In this document: positions 1-6,845 of the stretch, piece by piece
Numbering within the stretch: position 1 is the stretch's first letter
Layout of the letters: every line of letters starts with the position of its first letter
Assembly (NCBI GenBank): GCA_011371465.1
Contig: DRQL01000195.1
Location: 1-9,464, forward strand
Length of the DNA stretch: 9,464 nucleotides
Direction: 5' to 3'
Origin: Gammaproteobacteria bacterium
Lineage (GTDB): Bacteria; Pseudomonadota; Gammaproteobacteria; DSM-19610
The notes under the pieces: generated by a model
Database searches by the model: none
What the model was told of the DNA's origin: nothing
Seen by the model: only the letters and a program-made list of their open reading frames with translations
Position numbers and translations under genes: made by a program

Positions 1-1024
1 CCCGGTCGCCTACGTGATGACCTGTAATGGTCCCCCGCAGGGTATCCAGATGGAGCGCGACATCCTCAACAAGTACGGCCGCCCGCTGCTGGGTTGCACC
101 ATCAAGCCGAAGCTGGGCCTGTCGGCCAAGAACTACGGCCGTGCCTGCTATGAAGGCCTGCGCGGTGGCCTCGATTTCACCAAGGATGATGAAAATGTGA
201 ACTCGCAGCCCTTCATGCGCTGGCGGGCACGCTTTGATTTCGTCATGGAGGCGATTCTCAAGGCCGAAGCCGAGACAGGTGAGCGTAAAGGCCACTACCT
301 GAACGTGACCGCGCCGACCTCTGATGAAATGATGAGGCGGGCCGAGTACGCGAAGGAAATCGGTGCCCCCATCATCATGCACGACTACATCACCGGTGGC
401 TGGGCAGCCAACACGCAGCTGGCGCAGTGGTGCCAGAACAACGGCATGCTGCTGCATATCCATCGCGCCATGCACGCCGTGCTCGACCGCAACCCCCACC
501 ACGGTATTCACTTCCGCGTGCTCACCAAGATCCTGCGCCTGTCGGGTGGTGACCACCTGCATTCCGGCACCGTGGTCGGCAAGCTGGAAGGTGATCGTGA
601 TGCCACCCTGGGCTGGATCGACATTATGCGTGACTCCTACATCAAGGAAGACCGCAGCCGCGGCATCTTCTTCGACCAGGACTGGGGCGCCATGCCCGGC
701 GTGCTGCCGGTGGCTTCCGGTGGTATCCACGTCTGGCACATGCCGGCGCTGGTCAATATCTTCGGTGATGATTCCGTGCTGCAGTTCGGTGGCGGCACGC
801 TGGGCCATCCCTGGGGTAATGCCGCAGGTGCAGCGGCCAACCGCGTGGCGGTCGAGGCCTGTGTCGAAGCGCGCAACACCGGTCGCGAACTCGAGAAGGA
901 AGGCAAGGATATCCTCACCGCGGCTGCCAAACACAGCCCCGAGCTGGCCGCAGCGATGGAGACCTGGAAAGAGATCAAGTTCGAGTTCGACACGGTGGAC
1001 AAGCTCGACGTCTCGCACAAGTAA
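1..1024 (+). CDS. cbbL: Ribulose-1,5-bisphosphate carboxylase/oxygenase large subunit, form IA (5'-truncated)
   Basis: Catalytic large subunit of Rubisco, which carboxylates ribulose-1,5-bisphosphate to two 3-phosphoglycerates in the cytoplasm. The frame is open from nt 2, so the gene starts upstream. About 340 residues of a roughly 470-residue protein are visible; the missing part is the N-terminal domain. Catalytic landmarks (spinach numbering from family knowledge) are all present: TIKPK with Lys175 at nt 104-106; FTKDDEN with carbamylated Lys201 at 182-184, Asp203 at 188-190 and Glu204 at 191-193; HIHRAMH with His294 at 461-463; DHLHSG with His327 at 560-562; loop-6 Lys334 at 581-583; SGGIH; and FGGGTLGHPWG. 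The motif YVMTCNGPP and the C-terminus KLDVSHK match form IA rather than red-type IC/ID. One small oddity is GPPQGIQ, where form IA enzymes usually have GPPHGIQ. The following cbbS-cbbQ-cbbO order and the absence of carboxysome genes suggest subtype IAq. Identity is nearly certain; the subtype is inferred. Confidence 0.98.
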   Translation, partial: PVAYVMTCNGPPQGIQMERDILNKYGRPLLGCTIKPKLGLSAKNYGRACYEGLRGGLDFTKDDENVNSQPFMRWRARFDFVMEAILKAEAETGERKGHYLNVTAPTSDEMMRRAEYAKEIGAPIIMHDYITGGWAANTQLAQWCQNNGMLLHIHRAMHAVLDRNPHHGIHFRVLTKILRLSGGDHLHSGTVVGKLEGDRDATLGWIDIMRDSYIKEDRSRGIFFDQDWGAMPGVLPVASGGIHVWHMPALVNIFGDDSVLQFGGGTLGHPWGNAAGAAANRVAVEACVEARNTGRELEKEGKDILTAAAKHSPELAAAMETWKEIKFEFDTVDKLDVSHK

Positions 1025-1030
1025 GCCGGC

Positions 1031-1065
1031 CGGTCAGGACGGGGCGCTGTGCGCCCCGCTGACCG
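1031..1065 (+). promoter_or_regulatory. Strong intercistronic hairpin between cbbL and cbbS
   Basis: The left arm CGGTCAG (1031-1037) pairs perfectly with CTGACCG (1059-1065). Inside it, CGGGGCGC (1040-1047) pairs with GCGCCCCG (1051-1058) around a TGT loop. Only a 2-nt bulge (GA, 1038-1039) interrupts 15 base pairs, almost all G-C. It begins 6 nt after the cbbL stop and ends 28 nt before the cbbS ribosome binding site. No T-run follows, so it does not look like an intrinsic terminator. An mRNA-stabilising or processing element that sets the CbbL to CbbS ratio is the likely role, but that is inference. Confidence 0.75.
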
Positions 1066-1093
1066 CCGCACGAATGAAACATTTACCTTTATC

Positions 1094-1098
1094 AGGAG
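1094..1098 (+). promoter_or_regulatory. Ribosome binding site of cbbS
   Basis: AGGAG lies 7 nt upstream of the ATG at 1106. It fixes the cbbS start there and argues against an in-frame alternative start at 1049, which would lie inside the intercistronic hairpin and add 19 residues unlike any small-subunit N-terminus. Confidence 0.8.
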
Positions 1099-1105
1099 CA
1101 GTACC

Positions 1106-1453
1106 ATGCAAGATTACCAATCAAGTCTCAGCGATACCGCAAGCCGCAAGTTCGAGACCTTTTCCTACCTGCCGGAAATGACACCCGAGCAGATCCGCGC
1201 GCAGATCGAATACATCGTCAGCAAGGGCTGGAACCCGGGCATCGAACACACCGAACCGGAGAATGCCAATGGTCACTACTGGTACATGTGGAAACTGCCG
1301 ATGTTCGGCGAAACCGACGTGGACGCCATACTGAAGGAAGTGGAAGCCTGCCACGCCGCGCACCCGGATAACCACGTGCGCCTGCTGGGTTTCGATAACT
1401 TCGCCCAGTCCGCCGGCGCCGCCATGGTGATCTACCGCGGTAAAACGGTATAA
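1106..1453 (+). CDS. cbbS: Ribulose-1,5-bisphosphate carboxylase/oxygenase small subunit
   Basis: Small subunit of form I Rubisco; eight copies cap the L8 core. The 115-aa product has the normal bacterial length. It shows the family landmarks in order: ETFSYLPEMTPEQIRAQIEY near the N-terminus, GWNPGIEH, the core motif YWYMWKLPMFGE, and the C-terminal strand with AQSAGAAMVIYRG. Beginning with MQDY followed by a variable linker before the FETFSYLP motif is typical of form IA small subunits. The start at 1106 is supported by AGGAG 7 nt upstream. The gene lies 81 bp after cbbL and strong hairpins flank it on both sides. Confidence 0.97.
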   Translation: MQDYQSSLSDTASRKFETFSYLPEMTPEQIRAQIEYIVSKGWNPGIEHTEPENANGHYWYMWKLPMFGETDVDAILKEVEACHAAHPDNHVRLLGFDNFAQSAGAAMVIYRGKTV

Positions 1454-1466
1454 ACCGGCACCTGCC

Positions 1467-1500
1467 GACCGCCATGCCGGGTAAGGCCGGCAGGGCGGTC
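1467..1500 (+). promoter_or_regulatory. Strong hairpin downstream of cbbS
   Basis: GACCGCC (1467-1473) pairs with GGCGGTC (1494-1500), and TGCCGG (1475-1480) pairs with CCGGCA (1487-1492). One A/G mismatch separates the two helices and the loop is GTAAGG. It starts 13 nt after the cbbS stop. No T-run follows, so it is more likely a 3'-end stabiliser, processing site or partial attenuator than a full intrinsic terminator. It could keep cbbLS mRNA more abundant than the downstream cbbQO mRNA; that role is inferred. Confidence 0.7.
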
Positions 1501-1528
1501 CTGGCGGGGTTCCCGGGCGAGGCGAGCC

Positions 1529-1843
1529 ATGAGTAAACCGGACCGTTATGTTGGTGTCGACAAGGACCTCAATGGTGGTATGACCAGTATCGGCAAGATC
1601 ATCAGGGATGCCTGGGTGTTCGGCCTGATCCCCGAATCCGAAACCTGTGAAGGCTGGAACCTGGCCAGGATCGACGCGCTGTTGCAGAAAGTGAACGCCG
1701 AATGGGACCGGTATGGCTGCATGGTCAGCCAGCTGCCGGAACCGCTGGCACAGCGCCATCGTGACATCCATGCGCAGGCCATGCAGAACGCACGGGCCGC
1801 CGGCTGGTCCGGGGAGCATGAGACCGGGGACGAAGAAGCGTAA
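1529..1843 (+). CDS. Uncharacterised 104-aa protein between cbbS and cbbQ
   Basis: I cannot assign a function. The 104-aa product is soluble, with no signal peptide or membrane segment. It has a Gly-containing N-terminal stretch (DLNGGMTSIGKIIRDAWVFG, residues 13-32), then IPESETCEGW (34-43), and two probable amphipathic helices (about 45-62 and 72-92) joined by YGCMVSQLP. It carries two cysteines (40 and 64) and several tryptophans, and ends in an acidic tail. The ATG at 1529 has GAGG at 1519-1522, 6 nt upstream. Composition and strand match the neighbours, and the stop lies 28 nt before cbbQ, which supports a real gene in the cbb operon. A role in Rubisco assembly or activation is a guess from position only. 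It resembles no known assembly chaperone (RbcX, Raf1, AcRAF) or carboxysome protein that I recognise. Confidence 0.85.
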   Translation: MSKPDRYVGVDKDLNGGMTSIGKIIRDAWVFGLIPESETCEGWNLARIDALLQKVNAEWDRYGCMVSQLPEPLAQRHRDIHAQAMQNARAAGWSGEHETGDEEA

Positions 1844-1871
1844 CTTTCGAAGCTTATGAGTGGATATGATG

Positions 1872-2687
1872 ATGTCTGATTCAACAGTTGATCCAACCCA
1901 ATACCTGGTAAAACAAGAGCCGTACTACGAATCCGTGGGGAAGGAGATCGAGTTCTACGAAGCGGCTTATCATGTGCGCATGCCAATGATGCTGAAAGGG
2001 CCGACGGGCTGCGGCAAGTCGCGCTTCGTGGAGTACATGGCGTGGAAACTGGGGCGGCCGCTGATTACCGTAGCCTGTAACGAAGACATGACCGCGTCAG
2101 ACCTGGTAGGGCGTTTCCTGCTCGACAAGGACGGCACCAGATGGCAGGACGGACCCCTGACCACCGCTGCCCGTATCGGCGCCATCTGTTACCTGGACGA
2201 AGTGGTCGAGGCGCGTCAGGACACCACGGTGGTTATCCACCCGCTCACTGATCACCGCCGTTCGCTGCCGCTGGACAAAAAGGGCGAGCTGCTGGAAGCA
2301 CACCCGGATTTCCAGCTGGTGATTTCCTATAACCCCGGTTACCAGAGCCTGATGAAAGACCTCAAGCAGTCCACCAAGCAGCGCTTTGGCGGGCTGGATT
2401 TCGACTACCCGGAGACGGAACTCGAAGTGGCCATCGTGACGAAGGAATCCGGCGTCGACCAGGCGACCGCGGAAAAGCTGGTGCAGATCGCACACCGCGC
2501 GCGCAACCTCAAGGGCCACGGCCTGGACGAAGGCATATCCACGCGCCTGCTGGTCTACGCTGGACAGCTCATCAACAAGGGCGTCGACGCCGAGGCGGCC
2601 TGCAGTATTACCATGATCACGCCACTGACGGATGATCCGGACATGCGCGACACGCTGAACGCAGCGGTACAGACCTTCCTGGGTTGA
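1872..2687 (+). CDS. cbbQ: CbbQ, MoxR-family AAA+ ATPase of the Rubisco activase complex
   Basis: CbbQ forms a hexameric AAA+ motor. With the adaptor CbbO it remodels inhibited Rubisco and releases tight-binding sugar phosphates. The 271-aa product matches the family's length. It shows Walker A GPTGCGKS (residues 43-50), Walker B with the acidic pair in ICYLDEV (Asp109-Glu110), a sensor-1 Asn in ISYNPGYQ (Asn154) and a probable arginine finger in KQRFGG (Arg171). The segments ITVACNEDMTASDLVGRFLL and LKGHGLDEGISTRLLVYA are characteristic of CbbQ/NorQ. Tight linkage to Rubisco and cbbO makes CbbQ rather than NorQ. The start is ambiguous: GTG 1860 and ATG 1866, 1869 and 1872 are all in frame, and no clear Shine-Dalgarno separates them. 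I chose 1872 because MSD openings are common in the family; the alternatives add only 1 to 4 residues. Confidence 0.96.
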   Translation: MSDSTVDPTQYLVKQEPYYESVGKEIEFYEAAYHVRMPMMLKGPTGCGKSRFVEYMAWKLGRPLITVACNEDMTASDLVGRFLLDKDGTRWQDGPLTTAARIGAICYLDEVVEARQDTTVVIHPLTDHRRSLPLDKKGELLEAHPDFQLVISYNPGYQSLMKDLKQSTKQRFGGLDFDYPETELEVAIVTKESGVDQATAEKLVQIAHRARNLKGHGLDEGISTRLLVYAGQLINKGVDAEAACSITMITPLTDDPDMRDTLNAAVQTFLG

Positions 2688-2736
2688 TTGACGCTGACCA
2701 TGGGCGGTCGCCTCAAATACTCTACGGTGCGCAGTG

Positions 2737-5082
2737 ATGTCGTCTATCAAGCTTGAGGACTATTCCGAATTCCTGGAGCAGGCAGGTCCGGAAGTCAGGG
2801 ATACCCTTGAAGGCACCTTTCATGAAGCGGCGCGCATCATGTCGCCGGCAGGTCTTGCCGACTACCTGGACGGTGCCAGGGCGCTGACCAACCTGCGCCG
2901 CGGTCACGACCTGGTCAATACCTACCTGGAAGAAATGCCGCTGGTCGCCAAAGAGTGCGGCGAGGACATCATCCCGGACTGCATCAGCGCCGCCATGAAG
3001 GTGTCCTCGATGACCTCGGGCGAGGTGATCACCCTGCTGTTCGCCAGTCTGCCCACCGTCTCCCGGCACCTCGGCGATGCGCAACTGGTGCGCGGCTACC
3101 TGACCCTGATTCACCAGCTGGCGTCCACCGCCGCGCGCGGGCTGCGGCCGTTGCTGACCCATATCGACGAACTGCTTTCCAAGCTCACCCTGAGCGGCCT
3201 GCGGCGCTGGGCCAACTTCGGTGCCCAGGCCTATCGTCGCGACTTCGATAACCTGACCTCCTATTTCAACCTGGCGTCCGCCGACAGTCGCGCCATGCTG
3301 GAAAAAGAACGGCGTGGCGTGTTGTTTGTGAAGATCCAGCGCAAGCTGAATTTTTACCTGCGCGCTCTGTGGGGCCGCGATTTTTTCCTGCGGCCAACGG
3401 GCGCGGACTACACGGATTTCCGGCCCTATATCGAGGACCGCATCCTGCATGTACCCGATGCGCTGGATGACATTGGCGACATTCCCGGCCTGGAACTGTA
3501 CCGGGCTACAGCCGCGCACATGGCTTCGCACATGGTCTATACCTGCCGTTCGGTGTCTGCCGAGCAACTCAGCCCGGCACAGATGTTTTTTGTCGGTTTG
3601 CTGGAGGACGCACGGATCGAATACAAGGCCATCCACAGTTTCCCCGGCCTGAAAAGACTGTGGAAGTCGCTGATGCTGGCCGAGTACGATGAGCCCGTTG
3701 AACATGAAACGGTCCCCGTGCTGGAAAAGCTGGCCCTGCAGTTGCTGGACAGCAGTGTCCGGGGCGATGACGAGCCGCTCAACCGTTTCGTTGCCAAATT
3801 CCATGATGAAATAGAAGCGAACCAGGATGATAACCACTTTTCCTGGTTAATGGGGATCGAACTGTTCAACCTGTTCGCCGGTCGCAAGGCCGTACCCAGC
3901 CTGCGGATCCTGGAGCGCTACCGCATTCCTTACCGGGACGACAATCGCTTCATCTGGCATTTCGAGGACGTCGACCGGGATGCCGGTTTTGAATATGTGC
4001 CCGCCAGCCAGCGCCAGGTCCGCCGCCAGGTCAATGCGATCATGATGGCGAACGAAGTGGACTGTGAGCTGGCCGGTGACGATGCGCAGGAAATCTGGAC
4101 CTGCAGCGATGTCATGCGTCCCTACGAGGACGACCTGACGGACCGAACCCTGAGTTTCAATGAAATGTGGGGCAAGGAACCGGTTTCCGAGCCATACCAT
4201 TACCAGGAATGGGATTACCAGATCCAGTTGCATCGCCCGGACTGGGTGACGGTCTACGAGCGGCGCATGCCCAGGGGCGACCCGGAGGAGATCGACCGCA
4301 TTCTCACCGAACACAAACCGATTGCCCACCGGATCCGGCAGATCATCGACCTGCTGGCGCCGGCTGGTGTACAGCGCCAGCGCGGTCTGGAAGACGGTGA
4401 CGAAATCGATATCAACGCCGCCGTTGACGCCATGATCGCACTGCGCATGGGCGAACAACCGAACCCGCGCATCACCATGCGCAACGTGCTGAAAACGCGT
4501 GACCTGGCCGTTGTCGTGCTGCTGGACCTGTCGGAATCGACCAACGAACAGGTCGGCGATACCGACAAGACCATCCTGCAACTGACCCGGGAGGCGGCCA
4601 CCCTGGTGGCAACGGCCATTGAAGGGATCGGTGACCCCTTTGCGCTGCACGGGTTTGCATCCGATGGTCGCCATGACGTGCAGTACTACCGTTTCAAGGA
4701 TTTCAACCAGCATTTTGACGACGAGGCCAGGGCGCGCCTGGCCGGTATGAAAGGCGGTTTGTCGACCCGTATGGGCGCTGCGCTGCGTCATGCCGGGCAT
4801 CACCTCCTGAAACAGCAGGAGCGACGCAAGCTGATTCTGCTGGTGACCGATGGTGAACCGGCGGACATCGACGAAGCCGATCCGCAGCACCTGCGGCACG
4901 ATACCCGCAAGGCGGTCGAGGAACTGCATTCGTCCGGTGTGCTCAGCTATTGCCTGACGCTCGATCCGCTCGCCGATGCCTACGTCAAACGTATCTTCGG
5001 AGAGAACAACTACACCGTGATCGAGCATGTCGACCGCCTGCCGGAACAGTTGCCCCTGTTGTTTGCCAGCCTGACCGGATGA
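2737..5082 (+). CDS. cbbO: CbbO, von Willebrand factor A-domain adaptor of the CbbQO Rubisco activase
   Basis: CbbO is the partner of the CbbQ ATPase and links the motor to Rubisco through its vWA domain. The 781-aa product is of the expected size. The N-terminal two thirds is mainly helical and contains LEDARIE (289-295) followed by FPGL (302-305), shared by the CbbO/NorD family. The C-terminal vWA domain (about 590-781) carries a full MIDAS metal site: DLSES (Asp597, Ser599, Ser601), Thr677 in GLSTRMG, and Asp705 in LLVTDGEP. The site is intact, so metal-dependent binding should be functional. I prefer ATG 2737 over the adjacent GTG 2734; only a weak GGTG at 2726-2729 serves as a ribosome site, so translation may depend on cbbQ, which ends 49 nt earlier. 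The stop codon overlaps the start of the next gene. NorD is the only close alternative and is excluded by context. Confidence 0.95.
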   Translation: MSSIKLEDYSEFLEQAGPEVRDTLEGTFHEAARIMSPAGLADYLDGARALTNLRRGHDLVNTYLEEMPLVAKECGEDIIPDCISAAMKVSSMTSGEVITLLFASLPTVSRHLGDAQLVRGYLTLIHQLASTAARGLRPLLTHIDELLSKLTLSGLRRWANFGAQAYRRDFDNLTSYFNLASADSRAMLEKERRGVLFVKIQRKLNFYLRALWGRDFFLRPTGADYTDFRPYIEDRILHVPDALDDIGDIPGLELYRATAAHMASHMVYTCRSVSAEQLSPAQMFFVGLLEDARIEYKAIHSFPGLKRLWKSLMLAEYDEPVEHETVPVLEKLALQLLDSSVRGDDEPLNRFVAKFHDEIEANQDDNHFSWLMGIELFNLFAGRKAVPSLRILERYRIPYRDDNRFIWHFEDVDRDAGFEYVPASQRQVRRQVNAIMMANEVDCELAGDDAQEIWTCSDVMRPYEDDLTDRTLSFNEMWGKEPVSEPYHYQEWDYQIQLHRPDWVTVYERRMPRGDPEEIDRILTEHKPIAHRIRQIIDLLAPAGVQRQRGLEDGDEIDINAAVDAMIALRMGEQPNPRITMRNVLKTRDLAVVVLLDLSESTNEQVGDTDKTILQLTREAATLVATAIEGIGDPFALHGFASDGRHDVQYYRFKDFNQHFDDEARARLAGMKGGLSTRMGAALRHAGHHLLKQQERRKLILLVTDGEPADIDEADPQHLRHDTRKAVEELHSSGVLSYCLTLDPLADAYVKRIFGENNYTVIEHVDRLPEQLPLLFASLTG

Positions 5083-5465
5083 TGAGCACACGCATCCACG
5101 ACATGCCGGTATACGCGGCCCGCACCGACCAGGTGGAAGCCGCACTGTACAACCTGTGGCGGCGTGCGCGACTGCACCTGCCCATGCCATTGCGTATTGA
5201 TCTGCCGGAGCTGAAACAGATGGCGCTGATACTCGAGGAAGACAGCTGGGTGGTGGTCGACCAGTGTCAGTATGACCTGCCGGTGCTGGCCTGGCTGGAT
5301 TTCCAGGATAGCGGCAGGACCAGCCTGCACACGCCGGTGAGCTGCACCATGAACTACTACCATTACATGGCCAGCCACCTGCGGGAGAAGGTGCTGACCC
5401 TGATGCTGGAAGCACTGGAATCCCGCCTCAGCGAGTCAGCGCCGGGCAGTGGAGGCCACTCGTGA
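5082..5465 (+). CDS. Uncharacterised 127-aa protein coupled to cbbO
   Basis: I do not recognise the family. ATG 5082 shares one base with the cbbO stop codon, and an adjacent ATG at 5079 overlaps it as ATGA, so translation is probably coupled to cbbO. The soluble protein has an N-terminal helix (about 14-32, with VEAALYNLWRRARLHL), a helix around LPELKQMALILEE (41-53), and predicted strands with WVVVDQ (56-61) and PVLAWLDF (67-74). A conserved-looking LHTPVSCTMNYYHYMASHLR (82-101) is followed by a C-terminal helix. The strand-helix pattern suggests a small alpha/beta fold. There is no signal peptide, membrane segment or obvious metal motif beyond scattered His and Cys. The overlap with cbbO suggests a job with the CbbQO activase, as accessory or regulator; this is inference from position. 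Confidence 0.85.
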   Translation: MSTRIHDMPVYAARTDQVEAALYNLWRRARLHLPMPLRIDLPELKQMALILEEDSWVVVDQCQYDLPVLAWLDFQDSGRTSLHTPVSCTMNYYHYMASHLREKVLTLMLEALESRLSESAPGSGGHS

Positions 5466-5513
5466 ACATCCTCGTACCGGAAAACCGTCATCACACTTAC
5501 AGGGTAGAGCATC

Positions 5514-6746
5514 ATGCCACTGGTTAACATGAAGGATATGCTGCAGCACGCCTACGATCATGGCTATGCGGTGGGCGCTTTCGACCTGGTCAGCCTGGAT
5601 TTCCTGGAAGGCATCCTGGCGGCGGCGGAGCGGGCGCGCGCACCGGTGATCCTCAGCCTGGCGGAGTCCCATTTTGATTATTACGACTTCGAGTTGCTGA
5701 TGCCGGCCGTGGAAGTGGCGGCCAGGCGGGCCTCGGTGCCGGTGGCCATTCACCTGGATCACGGCGCCAGCCTGGATTCGGCCGTGCACGCCATTCGGCT
5801 CGGCTGCAACGGAGTGATGGTAGACGCTTCGCATACCGATTTCAGTGACAACGTGCGCACTACCCGTGCGGTGGTGGAGATGGCGCGCGCCTGCGGTACA
5901 CCGGTGGAAGGCGAGCTGGGTTACGTGCCGGGCGTGGAAGGCGAAGATGCGGAGCGACACCCGGGGGAGCTGGCCTGTACCACGCTGGCAGAGGCCCGGG
6001 CCTACGTGGAGCGCACCGGCGTTGATTTTCTCGCGGTGTCCATCGGCACGGTGCACGGGCGTATGAAGGGCAAGCCGAAACTCGATTACCAGCGCCTGAA
6101 ACAGATCAACGATGCCCTGTCCATGCCGCTGGTGATTCATGGCGGCAGTGGCCTGTCCGACGACCAGTTCCGGCGCCTGATCACCAATGGTGTCGCCAAG
6201 ATTAATTACTATACCGCCCTGGCTGATGCGGCCGCCGCCAGTATCCGGGGCCGTGCCAGGGCAGACCGGGCCAATGGTTACACCGGCCTGGTGAAAGACG
6301 TGCGGGAAGCGGTCAGCAGCGAGGTCGAAACCAGGATGCGCCTGTGGGGCTCGGCCGGCAGGGCCGCCGAGGTACTGTCGCGGTGTCGCTCGTGGCTGCC
6401 GGTCGAACACCTGATTATCTACAACGTCGAGGGTATCGACGATACCCGGCTGGAAATGATGATGGCTGAAGGACGCCGGGTACTGGGCGCCATTCCCGGC
6501 GTGCGCGAGGTGGTCACCGGCAGGGCGGTGCAGGAGAATGCGAAGTACCAGTGCACCTGGCTGGTTCGTTTTTGCCACCCCGCGGTCATTGACAGTTACT
6601 GCAGGCACCCGGACCACGTCGCGTTTGCCGACCGGCTGTTCCGCCCGGTTGCGGGTGACCGTATCAGTATCGACTTCAGGATCGTGGAAACGGTGTTTTC
6701 CGTTCACCATCACGGTGCTGCGGGAGGCGCAGGGCAGGGGGGCTGA
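5514..6746 (+). CDS. Class II ketose-bisphosphate aldolase (FBP/SBP type) fused to a C-terminal Dabb domain
   Basis: The first ~290 residues are a zinc-dependent class II aldolase of the GatY/KbaY/Fba type, which joins dihydroxyacetone phosphate to an aldehyde. In this setting it probably makes fructose-1,6- and perhaps sedoheptulose-1,7-bisphosphate for the Calvin cycle. Visible motifs: HLDHG with catalytic Asp82 and zinc ligand His83; MVDASH (102-107); VEGELG with Glu134; SIGTVHG with zinc ligand His181; VIHGGSG with His209; and KINYYT with Asn231. From about residue 297 a second domain begins (VEHLIIYNVEG ... GVREVVTG ... YCRHPDHVAFAD, 362-373) and runs to about 395. It matches the Dabb (stress-responsive A/B barrel) family. 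The whole 410-aa protein is in one frame, so this is a fusion, not a frameshift. AGGGTAGAG (5501-5509) provides the ribosome site. The gene starts 48 nt after the preceding one. The substrate (FBP, SBP or tagatose-BP) cannot be read from sequence. Confidence 0.92.
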   Translation: MPLVNMKDMLQHAYDHGYAVGAFDLVSLDFLEGILAAAERARAPVILSLAESHFDYYDFELLMPAVEVAARRASVPVAIHLDHGASLDSAVHAIRLGCNGVMVDASHTDFSDNVRTTRAVVEMARACGTPVEGELGYVPGVEGEDAERHPGELACTTLAEARAYVERTGVDFLAVSIGTVHGRMKGKPKLDYQRLKQINDALSMPLVIHGGSGLSDDQFRRLITNGVAKINYYTALADAAAASIRGRARADRANGYTGLVKDVREAVSSEVETRMRLWGSAGRAAEVLSRCRSWLPVEHLIIYNVEGIDDTRLEMMMAEGRRVLGAIPGVREVVTGRAVQENAKYQCTWLVRFCHPAVIDSYCRHPDHVAFADRLFRPVAGDRISIDFRIVETVFSVHHHGAAGGAGQGG

Positions 6747-6845
6747 GGCCATAGCGGTTTACAGTGCATGCCCGCCACGTTGACGCGGGGTGAAAGGCCG
6801 GCCGGAATGGGCAAACGTGTCCAGGTGGCCGTTTTCGGGTAGTAT

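Noticed and set aside
1049..1105. Upstream in-frame start for cbbS
   Set aside because: It lies within the intercistronic hairpin and lacks a ribosome site. ATG 1106 has AGGAG at good spacing and gives a normal small subunit.
363..1181. Second + strand open frame overlapping cbbL and the start of cbbS
   Set aside because: It is an out-of-frame read of cbbL, rich in Ser, Arg, Cys and Pro and without homology I can see.
1454..1860. Carboxysome locus after cbbS
   Set aside because: The gene after cbbS is a 104-aa unknown and then cbbQ. No CsoS2, carbonic anhydrase or shell-protein sequence is present.
2688..2736. TTGACG and an AT-rich patch between cbbQ and cbbO as an internal promoter
   Set aside because: The spacing to the best -10-like hexamer is too long (about 19-22 bp), and the gene order suggests co-transcription.
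4950..5078. Earlier in-frame start for the gene after cbbO
   Set aside because: It would overlap cbbO by more than 130 bp with Arg/Cys-rich sequence that reads as a frame shadow. The ATGs at 5079 and 5082 give a clean coupled start.
3847..5415. Long minus-strand open frame (522 codons) opposite cbbO
   Set aside because: It is a shadow of the cbbO reading frame. It has no domain, no ribosome site worth noting, and crosses two + strand genes.
5436..6752. Minus-strand open frame (438 codons) opposite the aldolase
   Set aside because: The sense frame is a clear aldolase-Dabb protein. The antisense product has no recognisable features.
6780..6808. TTGACG at 6780-6785 as a -35 box of a sigma-70 promoter
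   Set aside because: No acceptable -10 hexamer lies 16-18 bp downstream, so the match is probably chance.
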